DNA of 64,000 nt from Salvator merianae (Eukaryota; Chordata; Lepidosauria; Squamata; Teiidae), in contig QVOM02000074.1 of assembly GCA_003586115.2 (NCBI GenBank), forward strand, positions 3,006,138 to 3,070,137, written 5' to 3'. Positions 34,611-46,139 of the stretch are shown here, in pieces. The number at the start of each line of letters is the position of its first letter. The stretch's first letter is position 1. A program made the translations under genes and the position numbers. The notes beneath the pieces were generated by a model. It was not told where the DNA came from. It was given only the letters and a program-made list of their open reading frames with translations, and ran no database searches.

Positions 34611-36832
34611 AAGCATCTTAATGGTTTTTTAAAGGGCTATTGTGACTCTCTGAGGCATTTTGTCCCCTCTTAGTGTATTATGCAAATGCACAGAACTGAA
34701 GGATGGTGCAAAACATTCTATTTCCACTGTGCAGATGATTTGTTCTTTCCAGTTCAACTGATCTTTTCCAGTCCCAATAATGATTACAAGTAATATTGTC
34801 TATAGCACTGTCAAAGGAACAATTTTCAGGGTTTTTTTCTTTCTTGAAGCAGAAGCTGACCATAAGAAGTAATGGATCCCAAAAGAAAAGATTATCAAGA
34901 AAGATAGGACTTTATAATGTCTTAGATTTTTTTTCTTATTTCATCTCCCAGCATTGCAAAATTGTTTATTTTTAGCATACAGATTTTTTAAAAAACTACT
35001 GTGCCAATATAAATGTAAATCTGCACATTATCTTTGTACTGTAGGCAAAGGAGGATGTGACTGTAAAAGATCTAGTAATATTAAACAGAAGGGAAGGAAG
35101 AGGAACAGGAAGAACCTTTTGGTGTCATCGGATATAAATATCTAGTTGTCTGATTGTTAAAGGATATGGACCTAGGAAATAAAAACAGTTTTGTTTTGAT
35201 ACCACATTATTTTTAGAGGTGAATCAGCAAAACTATAATCAAATCAAAGATGATTTATTTTTCTATTTTCTGCTTTGAAAAAGAAAAAAAAATCTACCCA
35301 TGCACTATGTGTTGGTACCTGTGATACAAAAACAAGAACCCAGATTTTTGGTGATATGATAGCAACAGCATGAAAGAATACTAGGTCTTTCTACCACCCT
35401 ACCACCCTGAATGGAGGCAGATGGCTTCCACACAGGGTAACATTCACCATCTTGATGTCAAAACCACATCTGAACTTCAACTGAAACAAATCCAGAAAGA
35501 CTGAAAGTGGAAAATCACTTTAAACTTTGTTGGGGTAAATCAGTTTGTACACAGTTTCTAGTTCTGAAGGTTCTGAAATTCTGGTTCTGAAATATTGATA
35601 GGTTTGTAATTTTCTAGGACAGATCTTGATTCTCATTGTTACCAGTCTGCTTAATATGCACATCAGATTGTACTGCAGTGGGAGGTAAAATTTGGTTAAA
35701 ATGAAACAAAGAAGCAAGAAAAAAAACACATGAAATTATCAGAGTCCAAGTGATTATCTACTTCCACTTTAGGTTTCATTGGACTAGTAAACCTTCCATG
35801 CAAATCAAACTCCCCTGAACATGTTTTAGACTATTCTTCCTTCACCATTTCAGTGGCCCAAGTTTTCATGCGTGTTATTTGGATTCTGAATCAGATACAG
35901 TTTTTGATCTATCTATATGTGATAAACCCTCAGACTAATGAAAACCGTCCTTGAGCCTCCCAGCTAAAACAATCCCTTTTTCATTGTAGAGCCAATTTTG
36001 GAATGAGAACCTGTGGCATCTGCTTGATTTTGTGTTGCCCCAGCTTTAGTGGGCAAATGGAATATTAACTGAAGGCTGAAACACGGCTGTTTATTTAGGC
36101 ACTACATCACTTTCCCCTGACAAATCAGCTAACTAAACTCTCTTGTTGTACCATAGCTCTCAAAGGCTGCATTCACATGAGAGACATTATGTGCTCCAGT
36201 GGACAAATGATTCCACTCCATTGTGCCTATAGGTCACTTCTGAGCATGAAATTCATCCTTGGATGGTTATGGCGGTGATTTCTGGGGGACAGTTTCCACT
36301 AATATAAAAGTAGTCAACTTCAAAAGCCATTTTCAGTTCAGTTCCTAAACCACTCTAGGAGGAAACTTCAAAGCTGCAGAACATTCATTCTGTGGCTTCA
36401 AACCCTCAGAGGCCAGGAAGTACCAGCCTGTAAGGATGCTCATAACTCTCCCCTTTTCTCTCACCCAGGCTCATCTTTCCCTCTGCTGGTCAAACAACCC
36501 CCTCTGGCAAGGGTAGGTTAGCTCTGCCTGCAGTGGGAGTACAGGAGAATCTTCTGGCTCTCACCCAGGAAGCAGATGAAATATTTAGGCCATCAACACT
36601 GCCTCACACACAGATTGATGGCCAACCAGAGAAGGATCATCTTCTCACATTGGACACCTTCCCTTATCTTATCTCCTGTGACCCATTGCAGCCAAAAGAA
36701 CCAGCCAGAGGAGACCCAACAAGGTTAAAAGATAGTCCTGTCCAAAACACAATTTTAGAAGAATTAAACAGTTAAAAAGAATGAATTGAAACCATCCAAC
36801 CAACTCCCTCCAATTCCAAACTGCCTCCACAT
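34611..36832. other. No recognisable feature
   Basis: AT-rich, with an ACCACCCT duplication near 35393-35410. No gene seen. Confidence 0.45.
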
Positions 36833-37099
36833 AAGTGGTGTAGGAAGCAGGGGGCGGGGGCAGGCGGGTGGGCCGCCCTGGGCGGCGCATTGTCCTGGGC
36901 AGCCCATGCAGCCAGGTCCTTTTCTGCCCGCCCGGCATGCCGGAGAGCAAGTATGGCACCACGCCGCGCCTGCCCGCCTAGCAGTCATCGGGGCGGTGGC
37001 AGGGGTAGGAGGCTGCAGGGCAGGGCCCTCTTGCTTGCGCTCCTCTGCTGCCGCTTGACCCCGGGCGGCAAAACTTTTAGCTACGCCACTGCTCCTCAC
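36825..37099. mobile_element. GC-rich hAT-like MITE, copy 2
   Basis: Element about 36833-37091. Ends AAGTGGTGTAGG and AGCTACGCCACTG fit a CAGTGGCGTAGC inverted repeat with one terminal change. Flanking octamers CTCCACAT and CTCCTCAC match at six of eight positions, as expected of an aged 8-bp duplication. GC- and CpG-rich interior shares GGGGTAGGAGGCTGCAGG with copy 3. Confidence 0.85.
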
Positions 37100-37828
37100 A
37101 AGCTCTTAATGGGTATTGGTTTTAGGCCACCGCCCTTTGGATGCTTTCCAAGGCCCTGCCATGCACCCTCTGCTGCTTAAATAGCTGCCTGGTTCCACCC
37201 AAACAGTTCAGGTGAACTGTGACGCCTCCAAGGAGCCTGGGCCCTTGTGGCTCCAAGCTCTGACTGATGTTCTTCAGATGGGGTAGGCAACAAACACAGG
37301 CAGCAACTCTTCTGGCAGCAGAAGGCAAGTCCTGGTGCAGTTGGAGGCCCCAGCACTGCCATATATTGTCTGCTACTTAAATAGCTGCCTGGCCCCATTC
37401 CAAACAGCCCAGGTAGGAAAAGCCAGCGCTGTTGTGCAAGACTTTCGTGTCAGCTGCATCCCATGCCGGGGTGGGAGCAAAAAATCCTTGCCGCAGGCAC
37501 AGAGTGTATCATGTTGTAAAAAATGGAAATTCAAACTGGCTATTACTGAGTTTGTTGCTGCAGGCTTACCCTTACCTTATCTTCTTTCCCCTTCCCAATA
37601 AGTTGTCACGGGCAGGATTGGCAAGGTGCCTTTCTGGTTCCATGAGTATGCCATAAGGGGGAGGATTTGTATGACCCTGCACCTTCATGGCCCACTCAAT
37701 GCACAGGATGAGTGTACCCTCCCACACCATGCCACCACAAGTGTTCACAAAGCACTTTAAATGGGGAGTGGTATGAAAAGTCATGACAGCTCTTCAACCC
37801 ACTCTCCACCTTACTATCTTCTTGGTGG
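37100..37828. other. No recognisable feature
   Basis: Between the two hAT-like elements. A phrase GCCATGCACCCTCTGCTGC..TTAAATAGCTGCCTGG near 37157-37190 recurs in altered form near 37356-37392, suggesting a diverged local duplication of about 200 bp. Confidence 0.4.
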
Positions 37829-38179
37829 CCTTCATACAGTGGGGTAAGGAAGGGGGGCAGGGGGGTCGGGCCGCCTCGGGCAGCACATGCAGCCAGGCCC
37901 TTCTCTGCCTGCCCAGTGCGCAAAGTTTCACCCGAGCGCGAGCGAGAAAGAGAGTGTGGTGCTGTGGTTGGCCGGCCGGCAGGCAGTGGGTGGGGCGGCG
38001 GCGGGGGTAGGGGGCTGCAGGGCAGAGCACGAGTGAGAAGGAGAGCGCGGCGCCCGGCCGGCAGTTGGCGGGGTGGTGACGGGGGTAGGAGGCTGCAGGT
38101 TAGGGCGCCCTCGCTCACTCTTCTCTGCCACCACGTGGCCCCGGGCAGCAAAAACCTCAGTTACACTGCTGCCTTCATG
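37829..38179. mobile_element. GC-rich hAT-like MITE, copy 3
   Basis: Element about 37837-38171 (335 bp), flanked by CCTTCATA and CCTTCATG (seven of eight alike). Ends CAGTGGGGTAAGG and GTTACACTGCTG; the latter is the exact type of the left end of copy 1 (CAGCAGTGTAGC). An internal phrase (GGGGTAGG.GGCTGCAGG) occurs twice, around 38005 and 38082, so this copy carries an internal duplication that makes it longer than the other two. Confidence 0.88.
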
Positions 38180-38286
38180 GCATTATTATACCCATTTATG
38201 ACCTTAACCCCCACCATCGGGATCACAGTGAATTTTGATGCCAGGGATTAGGGAGGCTTCCCTGCTATCAGGATCAAAGCCATGGT

Positions 38287-38368
38287 CCTGCTGTGATCTT
38301 AACGCTGGGAGAAGCCCTTCCACCTCTGACAGGGAGGGGTTTTCTCCCAGCATCAAGATTGCAGCAGG
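38287..38368. repeat. Imperfect inverted repeat, arms about 34 bp
   Basis: CCTGCTGTGATCTTAACGCT (38287 on) can pair with sequence ending at 38368 (GCATCAAGATTGCAGCAGG), with GCTGGGAGAA opposite TTCTCCCAGC, leaving a loop of about 12 bases. Could be the middle of a decayed MITE. Confidence 0.8.
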
Positions 38369-41364
38369 GGAATTCCAAGTTTTAATCTTGGCAGCGAGGG
38401 CAGTGGCAGCAGGCACACAGCATGTCACCACATTAAGAATAGGCTACTTGCCTAGGACTGTTCTTAGTGAGCAGAGAGTGGAGTGCTACAGTTATAGTGT
38501 GCAAAGTTGTCCTTGAGTTGTAAAGTAGCTGTTTGGTGGTAATAGACTCTCCATATGCCTGTCCCTATCTTTTTAGGTTGCTATATGGTATCTATAGGCA
38601 TTCTTCTTTCCTAGCTTTATGTAACCTACTCATAAGGTTGGAGTGGCCACACATCTGCCAGATTTTTTGCTGGGGACCGGCCTGTTGTGCAGCAGCATCC
38701 TGTCAAAATCTCCAGTGATTGGTCCACATGCAGCATGCCAGGGGCAGGGGCAGAGCGGTCACAATGAGATGGAGAGCCCAGCAAACCAGTGTCAGGCAGA
38801 GTAATCTGAAATGATGGGCAGAGGGCACTGACTGAAGTCATGTGCAGATGAACTCACAGCCAGATAGTCAGCTGGCAAGACAGGAGCCAAGTACAAAGGC
38901 AGGGAGTCAGTAAATTGGAGATAATATGGAGCCAACTTATTGCTCCTTCCCCCAACCAAAAGTCACAGTCAGAATCTGCAAAGACTTAGTTTTAAAATCC
39001 ATGTATAACTCTCTTTGCAGAGGGAGCATTAGATAGCTATTTTTGTATGAATGTTTTATTTTTCTTCGTAAATGGTGCTATACTTGATGTTCAGGCTTTT
39101 CAAGAACATGCAAGCAGTTTGGATGTGGATTGGGTTGTTTGGGCTCAGAGCCTTAAGACTTATTAATTGGCCCCCGATGACAGACCAGGATGAACCTGAA
39201 AGGCATCTGGGTGGCAGCTTCTTAGAAACAGATGTAAAGTATAGTATTTATGGTGGAGAATGCCAAAGTTCATATGTTTCTTTAACCACTCTGTTTTGGT
39301 CGCTATAATTTTGTCAGAAATTTGTTTTGAGACAGAGAGCTTTCCATGCTCCATCACTGCTTGGCAACAAGTTTTTCATTTTCCACTTGGCATTTGAGAA
39401 AATACCACAGTTTACATGTGAAGCTCCAGGCTTGTTCTCCTTCTTTCCAGTCCAGCACAGGCACTCGCTGGACAGCCGAAATAACTACTTCTTGCACTGT
39501 TAACTTCAAAAGACAGATGGAGTGGGCTGATTTGTCCTTTGGATCAAGTGCTCTTCAGCCTATCAACATGACTGATATGCATGACTGGCTATCAATGAGA
39601 AAGAACCTCATGATGATTCAGTGTGAAAAATATTTTGGTTCATATTTACTTTATAATCCTAAATACTGGGGGTCTGAAATATAAAATATCTGACCAGTGG
39701 AACATATTTATTCAGTAAGAAGGAAATAAAATACAAGGCTGAGGAACAAGTGTGGCCATAATAGGTGGGTATGGGATACTACTACAAGTTCATAACCTCT
39801 ACCAGAAGATGACTTCTGTAAATCAGTAAAAGAGAGGAACTTAATATAGCCACACCTGGAAAGATAATATCACCTAGGCCACAGCCACACCTTGTATCTT
39901 TAAAGGATGGAGGCCTTCTTGAGTCCATGGAAACCAGAAGCCAAATTTTGTTCCTGTTTTTTCTGAGGGCTTTCCTGCCTGGAATTGAATTATCTTAAAT
40001 TCAAATAATCCAGCACTGAGTCCATTTCACCAAGAAACAGATCCAACCATGGCAGGGGAACTTGGGAGGTGGCAGCAGTGGTGGCAGCAATGATGGGGTT
40101 GGGGGAGCATTGGGCGTGGCATGTGCAGTAGTGAAGGTATCAGAGAAGCATCAGAGGATGGGGGGATGGGAGGTGGCTGTCACTGCCCCACTTCCCAATA
40201 CCCCCTGATGCTGACTCTCCACTATCCCTCAATGTTTTCCCAACATTGCACACACCACCCCTATGTCCCCCAATGCTGCCGTTGTTTCCTGTCACCACTG
40301 CCCCCCCAGTCTCCCCAACATAGCCACCCCCATGAGGCCTCTGCCACAGTGGCCACCTCACACTGACCCCGCCCCATCACTGCAACCACCTCACACTGTC
40401 CCCCCCCACCACTGCAACCACCTCACACTCAGCCCCATCCACCCACTGAAGCTTGCCTCTTACCAGGGAAACCACAAGGGCTTGGGTGGCAGCAGCACAG
40501 TGGGTGAGACCAGGCTGAAGGAGTTCCCTGTCCATTCCAGAGACAAACTAAAACTTAAAAGTGTGATCACAGTGCTAATGCATTAGTTCTCACATAATAT
40601 TCCACTGTCTTCATCTGTGTTAATACTCTAAAAAAAATACCCTGACAACAAACCTAAAAAAAAAATTCTAATTATCACTGTATTGCACATGGGATGGGAT
40701 AGATAAAATATCAACGCAATTAGTGAGTAGTCAGGAAATCAGTGAAGTAAACTTCTGCTTTGTGAACAAAAGAAAATTTCCTGCAACTTATTGAAGAATT
40801 TACATCTATGGAATATCTTTGCAACTGTAAGCATCTCAGTTATAACTGCAAGGAATTAAAAAATGCTGCTTTACAAAAAATTGCTGCATGCATTTAAAAT
40901 GTGTGCCTGAGTATGAATGAAATATCTTCTTGAAATATTTCTCAATATCACATGATCTTTGTGTTTATGTCCTTGCTATGTTTTACACCTTGCAAATTGA
41001 ATTGTAAGATAATCCACTGGACTTGTATTTGATATTCTGTACTGTTTTCAATCAGCGCTGAATTCAAGTACTGAATTAGGGCAGGATCCTCATGGCTGGA
41101 GCATTATTCATAACACAAAGGCTGCTGTTCAGGTGCCTCTGCTCCCCACTTTCAGTTTCGAAGTCCAGTCTTTGAAAGTGACAGGAGGGGGAGCGGTTTG
41201 AAGAACTCTAATTGTGCTTATGGTGGTGTGGTGGGAGAATACCACATGTTTCCTCCACAATGAATGCTCAAGTGTCATGCAGACACTGCACCTTCATTGA
41301 GCATTCAAAGCACTATAAAGGCACCATGTAAATCCAGTCTAAGACACCTTTTTCAGTCTCATAT
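38369..41364. other. No gene; C-rich low-complexity block
   Basis: No exon or element recognised apart from a C-rich stretch at 40200-40460 listed separately. Confidence 0.45.
40320..40450. repeat. C-rich minisatellite-like repeat
   Basis: Three diverged units of about 35 bp carrying CACCTCACACT and CACTGCAACCACC. Frames across it are low-complexity. Confidence 0.7.
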
Positions 41365-41631
41365 CTAGGGATGTGCATAAACTTAAAATGGCCAGTTTGG
41401 TTTAAACTGAATCGAACCACTGATGGTTCTTTGACCAAAATTAAAGAGAAATGCCATTTAAAAAGGACAAAATGCTGAACTCAAACCAATTCAGCTTGAA
41501 TCAGGAGGGCTTCCAGGGGTTCGGTGGACCCCCCAGTGATTTGTTTGAATTTGAACTGACCCCTAGAACCAGCAGAGAGTTCCATTCAGATTTGTACAGG
41601 CTGAATCACCATGACATATCCCTAGTCATAT
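41359..41631. mobile_element. MITE with CTAGGGATGTGCA ends and 6-bp target duplication, copy 1
   Basis: Element 41365-41625 (261 bp). TCATAT stands on both sides (41359-41364, 41626-41631). The ends CTAGGGATGTGCAT and ATGACATATCCCTAG are imperfect inverted repeats. Interior is rich in GAAC/GTTC words (for example AACTGAATCGAACC). No coding capacity. A relative at 45785 has the same kind of flanks. Confidence 0.87.
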
Positions 41632-41724
41632 CAGACAGTCTAAATTCTACTTAGTACATGTTCAAGTTGCATCAATCTGGCTAGTATTTCTGACACACAG
41701 CTAGTGTAGTTAATAGTTTATTTA

Positions 41725-42830
41725 ATGTACTGTACCTTCTGGGAATGGTTATCAGGAGATCTGAAATGAGTGAGGTAAGGCAGTTGACATACTTAATTGC
41801 TGCCTGGAGGCAGTAATGGACTGGATGTGGACCAACAAACTGAAACTGAATCCAGACAAGACTGAGGTGCTATGTGCCATGAGGTCCTGAGTGCAGGAAA
41901 TTAGAACGCACCTGATTTTCAATAAGCTTGTTCTGCCCTAGAAAGAAAAGATATGTGATCTGGGAGTGCTTCTGAATTCATCACTGTTACTTGAGCTTTA
42001 AGTGGCAGTGGTAGCTAGGAGTGCTTACCTCCACCTCTGACTGGTTCACCGGCTTTGGTCTTTCCTGGTTAGGGACAACTTGGCCACAGCGATCCATGCT
42101 CTGGTAAACTTTAGATTAGACTACTGTGATGCACTGTATATGGTGCTACCCTTGAAGACTGTCTGAAAGCTGGAACTAGGGCAGAATACAGCAGCATGAC
42201 TGCTGACAGAACTTTCTGGCTGGGACCACATTAAGCCAGTCTTGAAGGAACTGCACTGATTACCAATTCGCTACCAAGCAAAATGCAAGGTATTGGTATT
42301 AGTTCTAAATGGTTTGGGCCCTGAATATCTGAAGGAGTTTCTTCTCCCATAAAGATTTGTCCATGCCTTAAGATCACAAAGTGAGGGCCTTCTTGTAGTT
42401 CCACTACTCTCGGAGCAGTGGTGGCTTGTAGCTTTAAGACTGCGTAATTGCAGGTGTGAGCCAAGTGATCGTTGGCTACGGGAGTATTTTTATGTGTGTT
42501 TATGTGGTCAAAGATCATCCAACCCTCATCCTTAAATTATGACCCACCACTGCCTCAGAGGCATGAGGGATTCTGGTACTCAAGAATGCCTTTTCAGTGG
42601 TGCCTCTTGGTTTTGAAATAGCCTGTCAGTGGAGGTACATCAGGTGCCAACTTTGCATAGTTTTTAGTGCCTAGTTAAAATGTCACTCTTCACCCAGGCC
42701 TCTGATGCATGGTTTTCTCTTAATGTAGTTCTATCAGGATAGGAGGGAGGGAAGGAGGAAAAGTGACCCATCCAAAGATTTTCAGGTGAAGGGCAGGATA
42801 CAAATGTAATAAATAAATAAATAAATAAAA
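41725..42830 (+). mobile_element. L2-like LINE, 3' half, decayed
   Basis: Broken frames read AVMDWMWTNKLKLNPDKTEV (about 41806-41870), a LDYCDALYMVLPL-like box (about 42113-42155), ELH.LPIRYQ-like residues (about 42250-42275) and FSVVPLG..IACQW-like sequence near 42595. The element ends GGTGAAGGGCAGGATACAAA followed by AATAAATAAA repeats. Catalytic YADD lies upstream of the preserved part. Inactive. Confidence 0.85.
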
Positions 42831-43226
42831 TATTATCTCAAAAATCATCATCTTCATTAATTTTTTGTCCTTGGAGGATCTTCAAAAATAATAAATGTTA
42901 ATAAGACCCTGGGACCGGGTGACCCATCCAAAGATTTTCAGATGAAGGGCAGGATACAAATGTAATAAATAAATAAATAAAATATTGTCTCAAAAATCAT
43001 CATCTTCATTAATTTTTTGTCCTTGGAGGATCTTCAAAAATAATAAATGTTAATAAGACCCTGGGACCGGGTGACCCATCCAAAGATTTTCAGATGAAGG
43101 GCAGGATACAAATGTAATAAATAAATAAATAAATAAAATATTGTCTCAAAAATCATCATCTTCATTAATTTTTTGTCCTTGGAGGATCTTCAAAAATAAT
43201 AAATGTTAATAAGGCCCTGGGACTGG
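42763..43226. repeat. Tandem triplication, unit about 154 bp, containing an L2 tail
   Basis: Three head-to-tail copies start at 42763, 42919 and 43071 with GTGACCCATCCAAAGATT and run through the L2 3' end, its AATA-type tail, then ATCATCATCTTCATTAATTT and CTTGGAGGATCTTC. Spacing is 156 and 152 bp; the difference is one AAAT unit. Copies differ at only a few bases, so the amplification is much younger than the L2. Confidence 0.96.
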
Positions 43227-43439
43227 GTTACCACCACTGGGACTTCTGCTGTGGCTTGCTGGCTTCCCCAGCCATGCAGGATGGAGGTAAGGTATTGTGG
43301 CTGTCCCTTGTGGCAGGCTAAAGGACCAGTCAGGGAAGGATGAAGGGCAAGCTAGTTCACCTAGTCACAGGTTTGCCATAGTAGTCAGTGGCTCACTTAA
43401 TGCAGATTCAGATTGTACATTGCTATTGGGGAATAAAAC

Positions 43440-44390
43440 CCACATGCAAAACGGGCGCTGACTCTAAGACAAGGTTTTGAATCTTAACCAAGTACTTAGG
43501 AATCAAGGAAGTCTTCAAAAATATATTTCTACTCTGTCTGGTCTTTCTTCACTAATCTATGGTATTCTACAACTTTGTCTGATATGTGCTTAGTTTGGGA
43601 AACTAATTTAGGTGACACAATCAATCTCTTACAATGGCTGACATCAGATTGTCACTATGGCTCATAAAAGTTTTAAATTTTTCATTCCATTATTCTTAGA
43701 TTGTGTAACGAAATTAAGGTCACCCTGTTGTAAACATGGTTGTTGTGTTATAGAAACATATTTACATATATGATGGTCATGTTCTATTATAGCAAAATTT
43801 GGAATAACATTTGTCATATGTAGTATTTTGAATGTTAATATTTGTTTATTTCCCCAAATTGTATTTTTTCTGGAGCTGAAGGATTTACAGATATCTCACC
43901 AACATTGGGATTTTGTTAAAATCATGATTACTCTGGCTAAGTCTGAAATTGTTCATAATTGCAAAATGGCACAACATCTTTTTCAAGAATCTTGGATTAA
44001 TCATTTATGGAGATATATCCTCAGTGATATGGTTAAATTCCAACAATTAAAAATGTCAGCAGCCACAGTTATATTTGACTTTTTGGGTCACTGGTCACCT
44101 TGTGCCAAAGACAAATCGTTCTCTTCATCCAAATATATGTCACTTACTCTCTTATCTAAACTGTCATTTGTTAAGACATTTTCCCTATCTGACACTCCTT
44201 ATTGATGGTTCTCTATCTTCAACTGATTCTACAGAATGATATATATGTCCCTTGGTTTCATGTAATTGTTCTTTGTAAATTATTCTCTTTCGCTATTTCA
44301 GGTTTGTTGGTATCTCTGTTGTCTTGTGTTTTTGTGTTTTAAACACTGTATATACTTTTATTATATAATAAAATAATAAAAAAGAATGTA
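43440..44390 (+). mobile_element. L1-like LINE 3' end, decayed
   Basis: Plus-strand frames give a CYRNIFTYMMVMFYYSKIWN-like segment near 43745-43795 and, in the 125-codon frame 43828-44205, a long C-terminal region typical of L1 ORF2 ends (FLGHWSPCAKDKS). An AT-rich tail with TAATAAAATAATAAAAAAG closes it at about 44390. Earlier ORF2 parts are absent: 5'-truncated. Family assignment rests on weak motif resemblance. Confidence 0.65.
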
Positions 44391-45600
44391 GGTAGTTACA
44401 AATAATCCTTGTTTTTGTTGCTATTTGCAGTGTGGAATTGTTCTTTTGTTTATTCTGATTTCTTCCAAATATTTCTTGAACTTCTTTTTTATTGTACCTA
44501 ATGTCTCTATAACTACTGGCACAAATGTTGCCTTTTTTACCCAGATGGATCTTTCTTCCACAAGGATTTCCACTTGTAGGTCTTAACACTTTCTGCTCTT
44601 TCCTATTTTTTCCCCTTCAATTTCACTGTCTCCTGGGATAGCCAAATCTATTCTTGCAACTTTCTTTTTCTCAACCACAGTAATGTTAGACATATTAAGA
44701 ACCAGGAGTTTATCTGTTTTAATTTTAAAATCCACTAATATTTTAACCTCACTGATTTCAACAATTTTTCCTGGCTTATGTTCCCATCAATTTTTTTTCC
44801 AGCTGGTAAATTGTAATTTTTGCATAAGTTCCAGTGTAACACCACTTATGACTTTATCATGGCATTTCTTATATTAAGTCTTTGGAATCTTCCAGCACAA
44901 ATTAATAAAGTAGTCTACCATTTCATTTTTTTCCCTTACACAATCTGCCCTTTCTGTTCCTTGTGATCATTTCAGTTTTTGCTTTCATGGTATTCATCAC
45001 TTATTTTTCTTGGTTGCACATATTAATAAGTTTTCTGCTTCTTTTTTAAATGTTCTATTCTGCAGCCATTTTCAGTTGTTTCCTTCGTCTTAGGCTGCAT
45101 CCACACATGAAAAAAGTGGCTTGAAAGCAGCTTAGAGGTGGTAGCATGCAGACATCTCACCTCTAATCCACATTAAAACCTTTAAAAGTGCATTTTGTGG
45201 TCTTTAGTGTAGATTAGAGGCTTTAGTACATAAATGCTACCGCCTGTATCCTATTTTCAAGCCACTTTTTTTTTACTAAAACCTTTATTTGCTTTTCTTT
45301 TCATGTATTGACCATACAGTTTTTCTTCCAACTTTTCAATTTATTGTTCATTATTTCATTTCTATAGGAATGTTTTATTTCTTTAGAACTGAAGATGCCT
45401 AGTTTGCATATATTTACTGTTATTGTTAATGTTTCTATATTTGCTTTGATAGCTTTTATTATTATTAGCCTATTTATATTTTTATTCTTAAATCACATTC
45501 ATTATTCTGAAATTTTAGAGCTTCTACAAATGGCCATTTTTATCTCTATATCTGTGATGCTGATTTCTGAAGCGTATTCTGCTTTATTTCATTAATACTA
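44340..45600 (-). mobile_element. LINE ORF2 C-terminal fragment on the minus strand, interrupted by a MITE
   Basis: Reading toward lower coordinates, frames give GKIVEISEVKILVDFKIKTD (about 44770-44705), then VEKKKVARIDLAIPGDSEIE (about 44680-44620), then IWVKKATFVPVVIETLGTIK (about 44555-44495) and TKTRIICNYLHSF (about 44420-44380). This 'IDxAxPGD ... KxxVxPVVIGxLGxI' order is the C-terminal signature of several LINE polyproteins; I cannot name the clade. A MITE (45096-45275) splits it, with EKLEEKLYGQYMKRK-like residues beyond. The RT domain is not seen. Confidence 0.7.
45096..45275. mobile_element. Foldback MITE of the GGCTGCATC family, copy 3
   Basis: Starts TTAGGCTGCATCCACACATG. Left-half words GTGGCTTGAAAGCAGCTTAG and CTCTAATCCACATT pair with right-half GTAGATTAGAGGC and TTTTCAAGCCAC. 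The right terminal word is missing, so the 3' limit is approximate. It lies inside the minus-strand LINE fragment. Confidence 0.82.
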
Positions 45601-45778
45601 TCAAAATAAGTGTTACTTTGATAAGGTGAATTAGTTTATCTACATGGATACATGCAGGTAACTTAATAGATTATCCATATTAATTTCCACACACTTAGGT
45701 TTTCAGCAACATTAGTGCAGGTTAACTTATAGATGCCCGCGTTGCATGGATGTACATAGGAAGAGACGTAAGCAGAGG

Positions 45779-46092
45779 TAAAACGTAAAGATGTGCTGAA
45801 CCAGTTTGAACCAGAGCTGTCTGACCTGTTCAAATTTAAACCAAACCACTCCCAGGTTTGGGGAGGTCAGTTCAAATCTGAAAACCAGGGGGATCTGGTA
45901 GAATCAGTCGAACACTCTGGTTCAAATTGAACGGTTTGTGTTTGATATTATTTTGCCATTTAAAAGGGCTTTTTAAAAGAAAAATAAGGCTTTTTTTGTT
46001 CAAACAGGTTCGCTGTCCAATCAAGCCTGTTCAAAAAGATTTAATTCAAACTGAACAACTCTTTTACTGTTTGTGCACATCTCTAGTAAAAT
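45779..46092. mobile_element. MITE with CTAGRGATGTGCA ends and 6-bp target duplication, copy 2
   Basis: Element about 45785-46086 (302 bp). Right end GTGCACATCTCTAG, left end TAAAGATGTGCTGAACC. Flanks TAAAAC and TAAAAT agree at five of six bases. Like copy 1 it is full of GAACC/GGTTC words. No coding capacity. Confidence 0.8.
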
Positions 46093-46139
46093 GTATGCCA
46101 CTTTAGAGCTAGTCTCTTCCTACACCTCAGTACATTAGA

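Noticed and set aside
36764..37180. CpG-rich block resembling a promoter or first exon, with Pro/Arg/Ala-rich frames
   Set aside because: The block coincides with a hAT-like MITE that has inverted ends and flanking duplications; two other such blocks have the same explanation.
42763..43226. Three evenly spaced repeats considered as a CRISPR-like array
   Set aside because: Units are contiguous, about 154 bp, and contain an L2 tail; there are no repeat-spacer pairs.
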